Below the pieces are notes generated by a model. The model did no database searches. It was not told the origin of the DNA and saw only the letters and a program-made list of their open reading frames with translations. From Acidobacteriota bacterium (lineage in GTDB: Bacteria; Acidobacteriota; Thermoanaerobaculia; Multivoradales; J023), in assembly GCA_029263395.1 (NCBI GenBank), contig JAJCXO010000221.1, positions 62,001 through 126,000 of the forward strand: DNA of 64,000 bases. The letters are read 5' to 3'. A program made the translations under genes and the position numbers. Below are positions 17,056 through 25,258 of this stretch, piece after piece. Each line of letters opens with the position of its first letter. The first letter of the stretch is position 1.

Positions 17056-17221
17056 GTGTTTTCTCTCCTGTCTCTCTAAAAGTGGTATTCGTTAGACGCA
17101 ATTTGGCCGTGCGAGCTGCTAGAGCCCGACAGAACGACACGGTATTGACGGTATTGCCGTCGCTACACGGGTGTTGCGCCTAAACGGTATGGGCGCGGTT
17201 TTTAGTTGCTAATCCAGGTTA
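16809..17221. other. 413-bp stretch without a firm gene; holds direct repeats
   Basis: No convincing coding region apart from the doubtful ORF starting at 17055. It contains a perfect 15-bp tandem duplication (GTGTGTCGAGGTGCC at 16976-16990 and 16991-17005) and three iteron-like copies of ACGGTATTG/ACGGTATGG at 17139-17192. It lies between the HTH regulator and the rest of the block, so a promoter or replication origin could be here. Confidence 0.5.
17139..17192. repeat. Iteron-like 9-bp repeats
   Basis: ACGGTATTG at 17139-17147 and again at 17148-17156, and ACGGTATGG at 17184-17192. Short direct repeats beside a primase-like gene could be origin iterons or regulator sites; three short copies are weak evidence. 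Confidence 0.35.
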
Positions 17222-17803
17222 CTAATCCAGGTCAGGAATCTCACGAGGCTCGATGTTTCCTACCAACGCAGGCGGTTCGCCCGTCGAGTCCGAGGCTGTC
17301 TCGGTGGGTAAGGAAGCTATTTGTTCTCGCGACGATGGCGCTTCAGGTTCCAACGCACGCGTGATTTCACGCTCGATATCGTCTTCGATAGCGCTCAACA
17401 TCTGATCGATCGCGGCGTCGACAACCCTGCCGTGTCTCAACTTGCTTTCGATTATCTTTCGCTGGGCCGGGCTGAGCTTGCTGTAGTTCTCTCGATACCG
17501 TTCCGCCGCCCGGGCCAATGGCACGGTGGGCATATAACTGACTTGATCTTCAGGGACCACCATGACTCGCCGCCCGACATAATGGGTCAGTCGCTTGCAG
17601 ACAATTTCTGCGAACATCAAACGTGAGCATTTGGCCTTCTCGAATAAGATCTTCTCTTCTTTGGGTGAGGGCATTCCGCCCTTCTTCTCCCAGTTCCAGA
17701 TGACCTGGCGTTTCTTTTTGATGGCTGTAGCGATCTCCTCCTGTGAAAGATGTCCGTGCTTACGGATCCAACGCAGGATGTCGCCTGTGATCTCGTGAAT
17801 CAT
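17222..17803 (-). CDS. XRE-like helix-turn-helix regulator
   Basis: A 193-aa protein with an N-terminal helix-turn-helix (GDILRWIRKHGHLSQEEIAT and VIWNWEKKGGMPSPKEEKI, residues ~4-45), like Cro/XRE antitoxin-type regulators that read 'QxxxWExG'. The remainder is helical and acidic (LSAIEDDIEREITRALEPEA). The frame is open to a TTG at 17860, but that stretch contains an operator-like palindrome and a TATAGA box, so the ATG at 17803 is preferred. It heads the minus-strand module and probably controls it. Confidence 0.72.
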   Translation of the reverse strand: MIHEITGDILRWIRKHGHLSQEEIATAIKKKRQVIWNWEKKGGMPSPKEEKILFEKAKCSRLMFAEIVCKRLTHYVGRRVMVVPEDQVSYMPTVPLARAAERYRENYSKLSPAQRKIIESKLRHGRVVDAAIDQMLSAIEDDIEREITRALEPEAPSSREQIASLPTETASDSTGEPPALVGNIEPREIPDLD

Positions 17804-18576
17804 GATGGGGTCAGTGTAGAGAGATGTTTCTATAGATTGCAACAAAGCAAATGTCGTCAATGTTCGACGCTAGGCGAACATAAGTTGACACCTGGCGATA
17901 AAGCGTTCGATCGGAATTTGTCACGTCAACGCAATCTAGGCAAAAGACGGCAGTTTTTAGCAGTCGTCACCGAATAGTGTTGTATAAAATCTAACATCGA
18001 AAAATATCTTTCTAATGAGCGTATTAATCGCGCTCAGAGGGTGGCGATCGGCAAGAGAGTTCTATAATCCAGGGGTCTCCCAAGGGTTGGAGGGCCGAGC
18101 CGGCATCGCTTCCGGCGCGTTGCCGCGCGCACAAAAACACCTCCGCCGCATTGTTCGCTGCTGCGCGCGCGGACCCCGGCATATGGGTGGCGATCTGAAC
18201 CCCGGGGCAAGTGCCCTTCCGTAAACCGAGAGCGTTGAAGGACATAGCGCCCGCTCCGGTGCCACCCGCCGTGGCCTAGCGTGATGCCAGTCGACGGTGG
18301 ATCCTGCCGTCACGGTCAATAGCACCGGTTGCAGCACACCGTTACCGCGTCGTCAATCGTCCCTTTAGAGATTCAGACCACAGTTACCACGTTGTCCTTT
18401 AGGTCTCGAAAGAGTTCAGCGACGTTCCATCGGGCCACTTCGACTCTCGGAACATCCAAGTCGCGTGGGTCACTGCGGGACCGATGGTCTGCCTGCAAAG
18501 ATTCGTCGTCTCGGAGGCGTCCGAGGCGACCTTTTCGGCTCCGGCCATCGAACGGTCGAGTCCAACCGTCTAGCGC
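17804..18576. other. 773-bp region without a recognisable gene
   Basis: Between the HTH regulator and the MFS exporter, neither strand gives a convincing protein; the short frames are low-complexity. It contains the palindrome at 17861-17880 and an A/T-rich stretch at about 17960-18015. It may mark the edge between the mobile-type module and the biosynthetic locus, but no attachment site, tRNA or terminal repeat could be identified. Confidence 0.5.
17861..17880. promoter_or_regulatory. Operator-like inverted repeat upstream of the HTH gene
   Basis: TGTTCG and CGAACA arms (6 bp, perfect) flank an 8-bp centre that is itself partly symmetric, giving a 20-bp near-palindrome 58 bp upstream of the chosen ATG. 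Size and position fit an autoregulatory XRE operator. Confidence 0.5.
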
Positions 18577-19926
18577 TTAGATCGTGTCGGGGAGCTCGTC
18601 TTCAAGGTTACGTATTTGGGGGCGCGAGCTGGCCCACAAGGTGCTCACCATGGCGCCGATGGCAAGGCAGAGGTACATCAAACCGATCCCTCGACCCGGT
18701 CCGACGCCGAGCAGTCGGCCCGCCGTGGATGCTAGTGCGCCGCCTTCGACCATTAGGGGTCCAAAGACATAGTCGGCGAGGGGGCCAGCGAGGAAAAATC
18801 CGATCGGTGAGGTGATCTGGGCGATCAGGCGACGGGCAGCAAACACTCGACCTTGGATGTCGGGTGGCACTTTGCTTTGCCAGATCGCTTGGCTGCAGCC
18901 GCTCGTGAAGGCGAAGCAGAACATCATCAGGAAGAGGCTGATCGCCACCGACCAAGTTGCGGGTTGCAAGCCGACCCCGATCAATGACACTCCGAGGAGG
19001 AAACCGCAGATCAGGATGGCCCGGATTCGACGCCGCGGGCCGCCGGTGATGGTCAGCGTCAGACTGCCCGTCAGTTGGCCCGAGCTTTGGATCGCCATCA
19101 CGATGCCGAGTAGTGCCACCGAGGCAAACGAGCGCACTAACGGGATCACCAAAACAAAGGCGATGCTGAACGCTAGGTTCAATGCCGCAAAGTAGAGCAG
19201 GAGACCGTGGAGCCCAGGACGCAGGCGGATGAATTTCCAGCCTGAGATCGCCTCCTGCCACAGTGACCCACGGCTCTGCTTGCCGGCTTTGCTGGCCGGC
19301 GGTGGCGGGACGTGAATGAACAGCAGTGTCGAGACCGCAAACAAGAAGGTTGCGACGTCGATCAAGATGATGCCACCGAGGCCGATGACGGTGAAGAGGG
19401 CGCCGGCAATTGGTGCCGCAACCAGACTAGCCGAAGCTTGGCCGAGTTGGATCATGCCGCTGGAGCGGCTGAAGTGTCGCTTGGGTACCAGTAACGTGGT
19501 TGCCGCCATGTAGGCTGGCAGCTGGAAGGAACTCAGCAATGAACCGCTGGCAACTACCAGGTAGATGTGCCAAATCTCGAGGGCATCACTCCAGTAGAGA
19601 GCGGCGATCAGCAGTGTGCCGAGGCCGGATCCAAGGTCGGCGGCGAGCATGACTTTGCGCCGATCCCAACGATCGACAAGTGCCCCCGCGAAGGGTGCAA
19701 TGAGCAGGCCGGGCAGACTCACCGAAACTGCAATGAGGGTGAATTGGGTTGCCGACCCGGTCTTTTCGTACACCCAGACGCCGAGGGCAAAACGGGTGAT
19801 ACCCGAGCCGATGAGCGACACCAGCTGCCCGAACCAGAGCACGGCGAAGGTACGGAGGGCACCTGCCGCGGCGTCTAACGCTTTGTCCCGTGGGGTCGTC
19901 TCCTGCTCTGGCGGTTCAGAGGACAC
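18577..19926 (-). CDS. MFS exporter (EntS-like, MFS_3 group)
   Basis: A 449-aa major facilitator with about 12 membrane helices, of the group that includes enterobactin exporter EntS and many exporters encoded with nonribosomal peptide genes. The loop between helices 2 and 3 has the family motif (GALVDRWDRRKVMLAAD); helix 1 reads LWFGQLVSLIGSGITRFALG; a Gly-Arg-x-Phe-Ala-Ala-Arg motif lies in the second half (DIQGRVFAARRL). Translation starts at a GTG with AGGA 7 nt upstream. It lies downstream of ATP-grasp 1 on the same strand, across the nested inverted repeat. Export of a peptide product is inferred from position. Confidence 0.9.
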   Translation of the reverse strand: MSSEPPEQETTPRDKALDAAAGALRTFAVLWFGQLVSLIGSGITRFALGVWVYEKTGSATQFTLIAVSVSLPGLLIAPFAGALVDRWDRRKVMLAADLGSGLGTLLIAALYWSDALEIWHIYLVVASGSLLSSFQLPAYMAATTLLVPKRHFSRSSGMIQLGQASASLVAAPIAGALFTVIGLGGIILIDVATFLFAVSTLLFIHVPPPPASKAGKQSRGSLWQEAISGWKFIRLRPGLHGLLLYFAALNLAFSIAFVLVIPLVRSFASVALLGIVMAIQSSGQLTGSLTLTITGGPRRRIRAILICGFLLGVSLIGVGLQPATWSVAISLFLMMFCFAFTSGCSQAIWQSKVPPDIQGRVFAARRLIAQITSPIGFFLAGPLADYVFGPLMVEGGALASTAGRLLGVGPGRGIGLMYLCLAIGAMVSTLWASSRPQIRNLEDELPDTI

Positions 19927-19959
19927 GTTGGATCCTATCTAGCGGTAACGGCTGGGGTT

Positions 19960-20052
19960 CCCCCCTTTGAAAAAGGGGGGTTTGGGGGGATTTTCTTCGA
20001 TGCACTCTCGGCACTCCGGAAATCCCCCTCGGTCCCCCTTTTTCAAAGGGGG
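19960..20052. mobile_element. 93-bp MITE-like nested inverted repeat
   Basis: Two ~33-bp arms (19960-19993 and 20020-20052) are inverted copies of each other, about 28 of 33 positions matching, separated by 26 bp. Each arm is also a hairpin by itself (CCCCC-TTTGAAAAA-GGGGG, followed by GGGGGATTT). This compact form resembles non-autonomous palindromic repeats dispersed in many bacterial genomes. It sits between two co-oriented genes and would fold strongly in RNA, so it could also attenuate transcription. No second copy was noticed in the window. Confidence 0.65.
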
Positions 20053-20086
20053 AGGTCAGACAAGCCATGGAGAGAATGCCATACGA

Positions 20087-21505
20087 TCAGACCTCGCGGG
20101 CTTCGAAGACGATACCGATACGGCCGCCTTGCGAGATGTTGACCGCGGCCAACTGAGCCCGTGGCGCCATTCGAATGAATTCGCCACCGTAACTATCACC
20201 AAAAACGTAGAGCCCCCAAATAACATCGTAAGGTCCGGCACCGGAGTCACCCAGCTGGTACGTCTGTGGCAAAGGCTCGAGGTATTCCTGGGCGATCCAC
20301 CCGCCGTCTTCGAGCGCTGTGTCGACGTGTTGTTGCCACGCCTTGGTATCGACAAAACGACCGACAACCACCTGAAAACCGGCAAAGCCGAGGCCGGCTT
20401 TGATCACCATCTCTTGCTGGCGGTCGAGCAGAAGTTGGCGCATGGGATGCTGCTGGCCGTGTCGCTCCACAGGTTGGTCTCGCAGATGTCGAGTCCAGGG
20501 GATGTAGCGAGCGATCAGTTGCTGTTCTTCGGACGAGAAGCGAGGCGAGCTCTGGTGTTCCGACAACAACGCCAGGTTCCGTTTGTCGCCGGTTATCATC
20601 CCGATGAGCCCACAGTAGGGGTTGACCTTGCCGGCTTTTGAGCTGCGGAAAATCTGGCTGTTCTGATCCCCTGCACTTTGCTCGATGACGCTGCGGTAGC
20701 GATGGCCATCGAGTTCGAGCCAGCCCTCGGAAAACTTGAGTTCCTGGGCTTTGATGACCCGGATGTGGCCGTGGCGACCGCCACCCATCTGGCGCAGGAT
20801 GGTGTCGAATTCGAGCTCGTATTGCCGCACCGGGTGGCTGCCGAGGGATGTCCTGCCGGCGTCCGAAGCCACGATCAATACGTTGAGCTCCCGTTCACCC
20901 GGCGGCAGGCGACGCAGTGAATCGCGGACGACGTGGCGCAACAGAGTTCGGATCGAGTTGCGGCAGGTGAGCTCCAAGCCCTGTTCGGCGGCGAAAGCAC
21001 TGATTTCGGGATGATCGGTGAAGAGGGGCGCATACACCGTGTGCCGCCAACCTCCGAGGACGCCGAAGTTGTACTCGATACATTTGAGCCCGTCCGCCGT
21101 CGGTATGAAGTCCCCGCGACCGATGGTTTCGTGGATGAAATTCGGTTCTGAGAGCAACAAGCCTGCGGTCATTTCGCTGTCGAGGCGGTAGAAATCCGCC
21201 ACGGCTTTGGGGTCATTGGCGAAGAAGCGGCGCGGTAAATCGCGCACCAGGCGCGCCAAAGCGACGCTCGCTCGTTCGAATTCCCGCCGTTGTTTGGTGT
21301 CGATCAGCACCGGCCAGGGCTGAAGATAATCCTGGCTGGTGTCGACCCCTGAGGGTGTCGGCACCAACTCCAGCGCGGCGGCAAAAAACTCGTCGAACGT
21401 CGCCTTGTCCAGCAGACTTGGCCGACGTTCGACAAATTCCAGGAAGCTCCTGGCATGGCTCGAAACGGTGGCTTGCAACCGTTTCTGCTCGGTCGAAAAT
21501 TGCAT
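20087..21505 (-). CDS. Circularly permuted ATP-grasp-like protein 1
   Basis: A 472-aa soluble protein resembling the circularly permuted ATP-grasp / glutathionylspermidine-synthase-like ligases, which form amide bonds via acyl phosphates. Points of similarity are an acidic substrate strand (DGLKCIEYNFGVLGGW, ~140-157), GMITGDKRNLALLSE (~305-320), a nucleotide-binding strand with an early lysine (MVIKAGLGFAG, ~375-386), and WIAQEYLEP followed by VIWGLYVFGDSYGGEFIRM (~405-450). It is paralogous to the 56692-58248 protein, sharing these blocks in order. In this copy the glycine-rich loop reads KAGLGFAGFQVVVG where copy 2 has KAGQSHAGKGILVG, so a loop lysine is missing. Substrate unknown; capping or conjugating a peptide product is conjecture. 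Confidence 0.72.
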   Translation of the reverse strand: MQFSTEQKRLQATVSSHARSFLEFVERRPSLLDKATFDEFFAAALELVPTPSGVDTSQDYLQPWPVLIDTKQRREFERASVALARLVRDLPRRFFANDPKAVADFYRLDSEMTAGLLLSEPNFIHETIGRGDFIPTADGLKCIEYNFGVLGGWRHTVYAPLFTDHPEISAFAAEQGLELTCRNSIRTLLRHVVRDSLRRLPPGERELNVLIVASDAGRTSLGSHPVRQYELEFDTILRQMGGGRHGHIRVIKAQELKFSEGWLELDGHRYRSVIEQSAGDQNSQIFRSSKAGKVNPYCGLIGMITGDKRNLALLSEHQSSPRFSSEEQQLIARYIPWTRHLRDQPVERHGQQHPMRQLLLDRQQEMVIKAGLGFAGFQVVVGRFVDTKAWQQHVDTALEDGGWIAQEYLEPLPQTYQLGDSGAGPYDVIWGLYVFGDSYGGEFIRMAPRAQLAAVNISQGGRIGIVFEAREV

Positions 21506-21844
21506 GAAGCTACCGCCGACTATCTAGTTCCCGCCCAAGAAGGGTCTCCAACTGGGGCGGCGCTGTGGGCTGCGCGCACAGCTGCGTGACTCGCCTTGGC
21601 GCTCTTGAGCTGCCAACAGTCTTGTTTACAAGAGTTTGTAGACTTTGGGTTGGATCTCATGCTCATACATACTCGCTGCGTGCTCGCTCCACAGCGCCCC
21701 TCATCTAAGCGAAAACAGGTGTTTCTGGACGGCATCTATCTAGATTCCATCGAGCTTTGCCGTTTTCGGCTTTGCGAGGGAGACCTCGTGGGGCGCAGCC
21801 CACGAGGTCGACCGACTCTCGATGCGTTTCTGGGCGGACTCTAG
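21506..21844. other. 339-bp intergenic region with hairpin
   Basis: No credible gene. It contains the strong hairpin at 21782-21809 just past the DUF5916 stop, and the presumed promoter of ATP-grasp gene 1 nearer 21510-21650. No clear -35/-10 pair was picked out. Confidence 0.5.
21782..21809 (-). terminator. Hairpin downstream of the DUF5916 gene
   Basis: A perfect 11-bp inverted repeat (GACCTCGTGGG / CCCACGAGGTC) with a 6-nt loop, 36 nt past the DUF5916 stop codon. No U-tract follows on the minus strand, so it is a possible but not canonical terminator. Confidence 0.5.
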
Positions 21845-24133
21845 TTACCGCAGCCAGGCATAACTGAGCTTGACGAAGAGAGTCCGGTTGGTTTGTTCGA
21901 TTTCAGTCAACCGGTTGCCGAAGTAGTTGTCGGAGTAGCCCACAAAAAGCGCCGTCTTGGCGTTGAGCTTGTAAGAGAACAGGCCTTGGGTGAGTGCCGT
22001 CTGGAGATTCGGCTGGACAATGGATGGTGCGTTGTGGAGTCTCGGAACGCGCTCGGTATCGTTGTACTGCACAATGGCGCGGATAAAGGCCCGGTGGTTG
22101 AAGTGATAAATCAGCGTCGTTTGGGTCAAGTTGGCGATCAGGAAGGTGCCTTCGTCGATTCTGAATTCCCGCAATTCGTGGGAAAGCTCGCCAGTGAAGC
22201 CACGGCCGAGTTTGACTTTGCCCTGCACCCGAGCGGTAATGAACTCGGCCTGCCGGACGTTGAAGGTGTCGATTGACTTGCCACCGCGCACCAACATTTC
22301 GAACTCGGTCCGTCGGCTCGGCCGCGTCGACACATAAACGTCGGTGCGGGGATTGTCGAAGGATTGACCGAAGAAGGTCTCGAAGTTGTCGCGGATCGCC
22401 CACTGGACGATCGTCTGCCGGGGCCCTTCGTAAATGAAGGTCAAGTTGTTGCTTTCGTCGAACAGCTCGCCGTTGTCGTCGCGATGACCCTGAGAGTGGT
22501 CGAACTGCACCGCCAGCCGGGTGTACCAATCGTCCGGTTTACCCCAGAAGCTGCGCATGACGAGGCCTGAGATCTCGTCGAGCCCTGCCTGGCGCACGAA
22601 GCCGTGATCCGCTCGGAAACCCTCGCCGAAATCTCGGTAGCGTCCAATCGCTAGCCAATTTCGAGTCTGGTAGTCGTAACGTAGTTCGAGCGCATCGTCG
22701 TCGAACGAACCCAAGGGTTGATCGTTGGCCTCGGCGATGGCATCGGGATAGGTGGTGTCGGAAGCCAGGTACTGAAACCGCAGGATGCCAGATTTGCCGA
22801 TTTGAAAACGACCATCGAGTCCCAGCACGTGATTCTGGTAAACGTCTCCTTCACGACCGGTGTAGAGCAGCCCGAGGGTGGAGGTTTTGCCGACGTTGTG
22901 GCGATAACGCACCACCCCGCTGGTGACGTTTTCGTCGATGAACCCGCGGCCGGTGCGTTGGAACGTCGGAAAGCTGATGTTGTTGATGCGGTCTTCGGAA
23001 AACAGCACGCCGAAGGAGCTATTGCCCTGGCGCCCGGTGAGCTTGATGCCACCTTCGGGATCGGCGATGGTGCGGGTGTACACCGCCTGGATTGGCGACG
23101 CGAAAATTTCGGCACCGTCGAGGAAAAACGGGCGCTTCTCTGGAAAGAAGAGGGCAAAACGCTCATTGACGTCGAGTTGGGCCACGTCCGCTTCAACTTG
23201 TGAGAAGTCGGGATTGGCGGTGGCGTTGAGCGAAACGTTGGGGGTGATACCCCAACGCAGCGAGAGGCCAACCTCGGTTTCGTCGTCGGTCGAGCCGGCG
23301 CCAGTGAGGTTTTCGGTGTTCTGGGTGGTGACGGTCGGCACAATTTCGAGGTTCTCACCCCGTGGCAAATCGTTCAGCCCGGTCAAGGTGTCGAATTGAC
23401 AAACCTGGCAGTTGCGATCGAAGTCGCGAACGCTCGACCGCAATTGGTACTCGACGTTACGCGGATAGTGGCGGGTGGCGAGGAAACCCCAATTCTGCGG
23501 ACCACTGCCGCCAGCGAAGCGCAGCTGCCGAAACGGGATGGCGATCTCGACCACGTAGCCTTCGGCAGTGACCTTACCGGCGGAGTCCCAGATTGCGTCC
23601 CAGGACCAATCCTGGACACCGTCGTAGTCGACCCGCTGCCAGAAGTTGATGTCCTGGGCGGCGATGCCGATGTCGGTCAGGGTGCCGTCCATTTGTACGC
23701 CGAGCGGGTTGACTCGGAACTCGAAGGCTTCCCGCTGATTGTCGAAGGTGTCGACTAGGAAACCCACCGTGTCGTCACTGAAGGTGACATCGCGGTCACC
23801 CAACCGAGCGCGGATTTTGGCCGGCTCGGGATCGAAGGCGCGAAACGCAACATAGAGGTTGTTGTCGTCGAAGGTCACCAGGCATTCGGTCTTGACCAGT
23901 GGCTCGGTGTTGTTACCCGGTGCCCATTCACTGGACAGCGGAATTGATACCGCCTGCTCCCATGCGGGCTCGTCGAGTACCGAGTCGATTTGGATCTCGG
24001 ATGTTGCGGGACGAATGTTGAACTGGCTCCCGGCAGGGTTCTCCAACGCTGTTTCGTTGGCCTGGAGGGATCCCCAGGGAGTCATCAGGGCCCAGGCACC
24101 TAGGGCGCCTAGGGTCAGTACTGTCGGCCTCAT
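21845..24133 (-). CDS. DUF5916-family protein with N-terminal CBM9-like domain (outer-membrane barrel)
   Basis: A 762-aa exported protein. The signal peptide (RPTVLTLGALGAWALMTPWG...) is followed by a carbohydrate-binding-module-9-like domain (~40-240: IDSVLDEPAWEQA; DDNNLYVAFRAFDPEPAKIRA; EFRVNPLGVQMDG; EIAIPFRQLRF) and the DUF5916 C-terminal region of beta strands (~250-762) with the family stretch LFFPEKRPFFLDGAEIF. It ends in an aromatic strand, KLSYAWLR, like an outer-membrane barrel. The ATG at 24133 has AAGGAG 7 nt upstream and is preferred to the TTG at 24157. It lies 45 nt after selenoprotein gene 1. Role unknown; a decayed homologous 3' end lies at 41595-41879. Confidence 0.85.
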   Translation of the reverse strand: MRPTVLTLGALGAWALMTPWGSLQANETALENPAGSQFNIRPATSEIQIDSVLDEPAWEQAVSIPLSSEWAPGNNTEPLVKTECLVTFDDNNLYVAFRAFDPEPAKIRARLGDRDVTFSDDTVGFLVDTFDNQREAFEFRVNPLGVQMDGTLTDIGIAAQDINFWQRVDYDGVQDWSWDAIWDSAGKVTAEGYVVEIAIPFRQLRFAGGSGPQNWGFLATRHYPRNVEYQLRSSVRDFDRNCQVCQFDTLTGLNDLPRGENLEIVPTVTTQNTENLTGAGSTDDETEVGLSLRWGITPNVSLNATANPDFSQVEADVAQLDVNERFALFFPEKRPFFLDGAEIFASPIQAVYTRTIADPEGGIKLTGRQGNSSFGVLFSEDRINNISFPTFQRTGRGFIDENVTSGVVRYRHNVGKTSTLGLLYTGREGDVYQNHVLGLDGRFQIGKSGILRFQYLASDTTYPDAIAEANDQPLGSFDDDALELRYDYQTRNWLAIGRYRDFGEGFRADHGFVRQAGLDEISGLVMRSFWGKPDDWYTRLAVQFDHSQGHRDDNGELFDESNNLTFIYEGPRQTIVQWAIRDNFETFFGQSFDNPRTDVYVSTRPSRRTEFEMLVRGGKSIDTFNVRQAEFITARVQGKVKLGRGFTGELSHELREFRIDEGTFLIANLTQTTLIYHFNHRAFIRAIVQYNDTERVPRLHNAPSIVQPNLQTALTQGLFSYKLNAKTALFVGYSDNYFGNRLTEIEQTNRTLFVKLSYAWLR

Positions 24134-24178
24134 GCCGCGTCTCCTTGCTTTATTCAAAGCGATGCTCGAGTCGATTGA

Positions 24179-25177
24179 TTAGTTTGGCGAGCCAGCGCTA
24201 GCTGTTGCCGACCCGGCGCCAGCGTCGGCTTCGAGTAAGCGGCGGACTTGCTCATGGAGTTTGACGCCGTTGAGGCGCCGCTCCGCGGGCAGGGACTTGC
24301 CATGATGCATGTAGTAATCGGGTACCGGCGGGGTCTCTCCCCACTCGGTGCCGGGGGCGTAAACCAGGAACACATCCCAAGCCAGCTCGTCTTCGAGTCC
24401 GATGGGCTTCTGTAACATCTCTACCAGGGTGTGTTCACCGGTCCAGAAATGGGTGGATCGAGGGTCATTCAAGTAGACGCTACCGGAGGGGGCGTCTTCA
24501 GCGGTTTCTTCTCCCAACATCGGACCCCAGACCACAAAGGTCTCGAGCCGGTCATCATCAATTTCGTCGAGTACGTAACGTTGCACCACACGGGCGCTCA
24601 TGCGACAAACCGCTCACGTGGGGGAGAGGGTCAGCACCAACCGCACGTGATCTTTGTTGCGGTTGAATGCCTCGCGCAGCTCGTCTCCTCGATCCGACAT
24701 GGTGGTGACTTCGGGTACCCAGGGCTCCTCGCGGGGCATACCTGGTGGGTCTGTCCAGGTGAGATGGAACGGGATCGTCTTATCGCCGTCGACCACCTCG
24801 CCGGTGAGCTTCTGGCCGTCCTCGGAAAGCTCTCCTTTGAAGATGAAAAGGGCATTTTTGCCGCGTCGCTCCGAATCGCGGCGAAATTCGAGGGTCGCTT
24901 CCGAGCCGTCGAGCTGAATGGTTTCGAAGGGGTGGTAAATGTAGTTCTGCACCGGCATGTCAAAGGTGCCGGCGAGGGTGCCGTCGGGAGCCCGGCCGAT
25001 CTCGACCAGGATGTCAGCCTCAACCTCCGCCTTCTTGAGCACCAGCATCCCCTTCCAGATGCCTTCCAAGCTGCCTTGGGCGGCGAAGCTGGAGATCGGC
25101 AGCATCCCCAGGCTGATGCCGATGGCCAGTGATCTCCACCACCTGGGGTGGACAGTTGTCGCTTGTCTACGACCCAT
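24179..25177 (-). CDS. Secreted thioredoxin-like selenoprotein 1 (UxxC), read through TGA at 24614-24616
   Basis: Read as one 332-codon gene with an in-frame TGA at codon 188. The first part has a signal peptide and a beta-rich domain (GIWKGMLVLKKAEVEAD ... KLTGEVVDGDKTIPFHL). The frame then reads LVLTLSPT-TGA-AVC, followed by RMSARVVQRYVLDEI, ETFVVWGPMLGEE and DPRSTHFW. This is a thioredoxin-fold pattern with Sec replacing the first Cys of a CxxC motif (UxxC). Sequence on both sides of the TGA is homologous to the 55355-56323 gene, where TGA is at the same place. AAGGAG lies 8 nt before ATG 25177. The alternative, two separate genes, would give a second ORF with no ribosome site starting inside the fold. 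It follows the NRPS-PKS gene by 81 nt. Redox partner unknown. Confidence 0.82.
24578..24604 (-). promoter_or_regulatory. Candidate SECIS stem-loop, selenoprotein 1
   Basis: Downstream of the TGA the RNA can pair CGCC with GGUG around a CGUGU loop that begins 21 nt after the UGA. A weaker lower stem (UG/CA, then GC pairs across a small internal loop) extends it. Loop distance fits bacterial SECIS elements; the lower stem is poorer than in copy 2. Confidence 0.45.
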
Positions 25178-25258
25178 CTAGAGTTCTCCTTGTCTTTTCC
25201 TGTTGTGCTTGAACTATTCTGAACGGTGGAATTCAAATGCTAGTTTTGCCCAGTGACA

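Noticed and set aside
18000-18350. Possible tRNA or attachment site at the edge of the mobile-type block
   Set aside because: No cloverleaf with a T-loop and acceptor stem, nor a repeated copy elsewhere, could be drawn.
24179-24601. A separate 140-aa gene starting MSARVVQ downstream of selenoprotein part 1
   Set aside because: It is in the same frame as the upstream part across a single TGA, lacks a ribosome site, begins after the Cys of the redox motif, and its paralogue has only a TTG there. Selenocysteine readthrough explains both copies.
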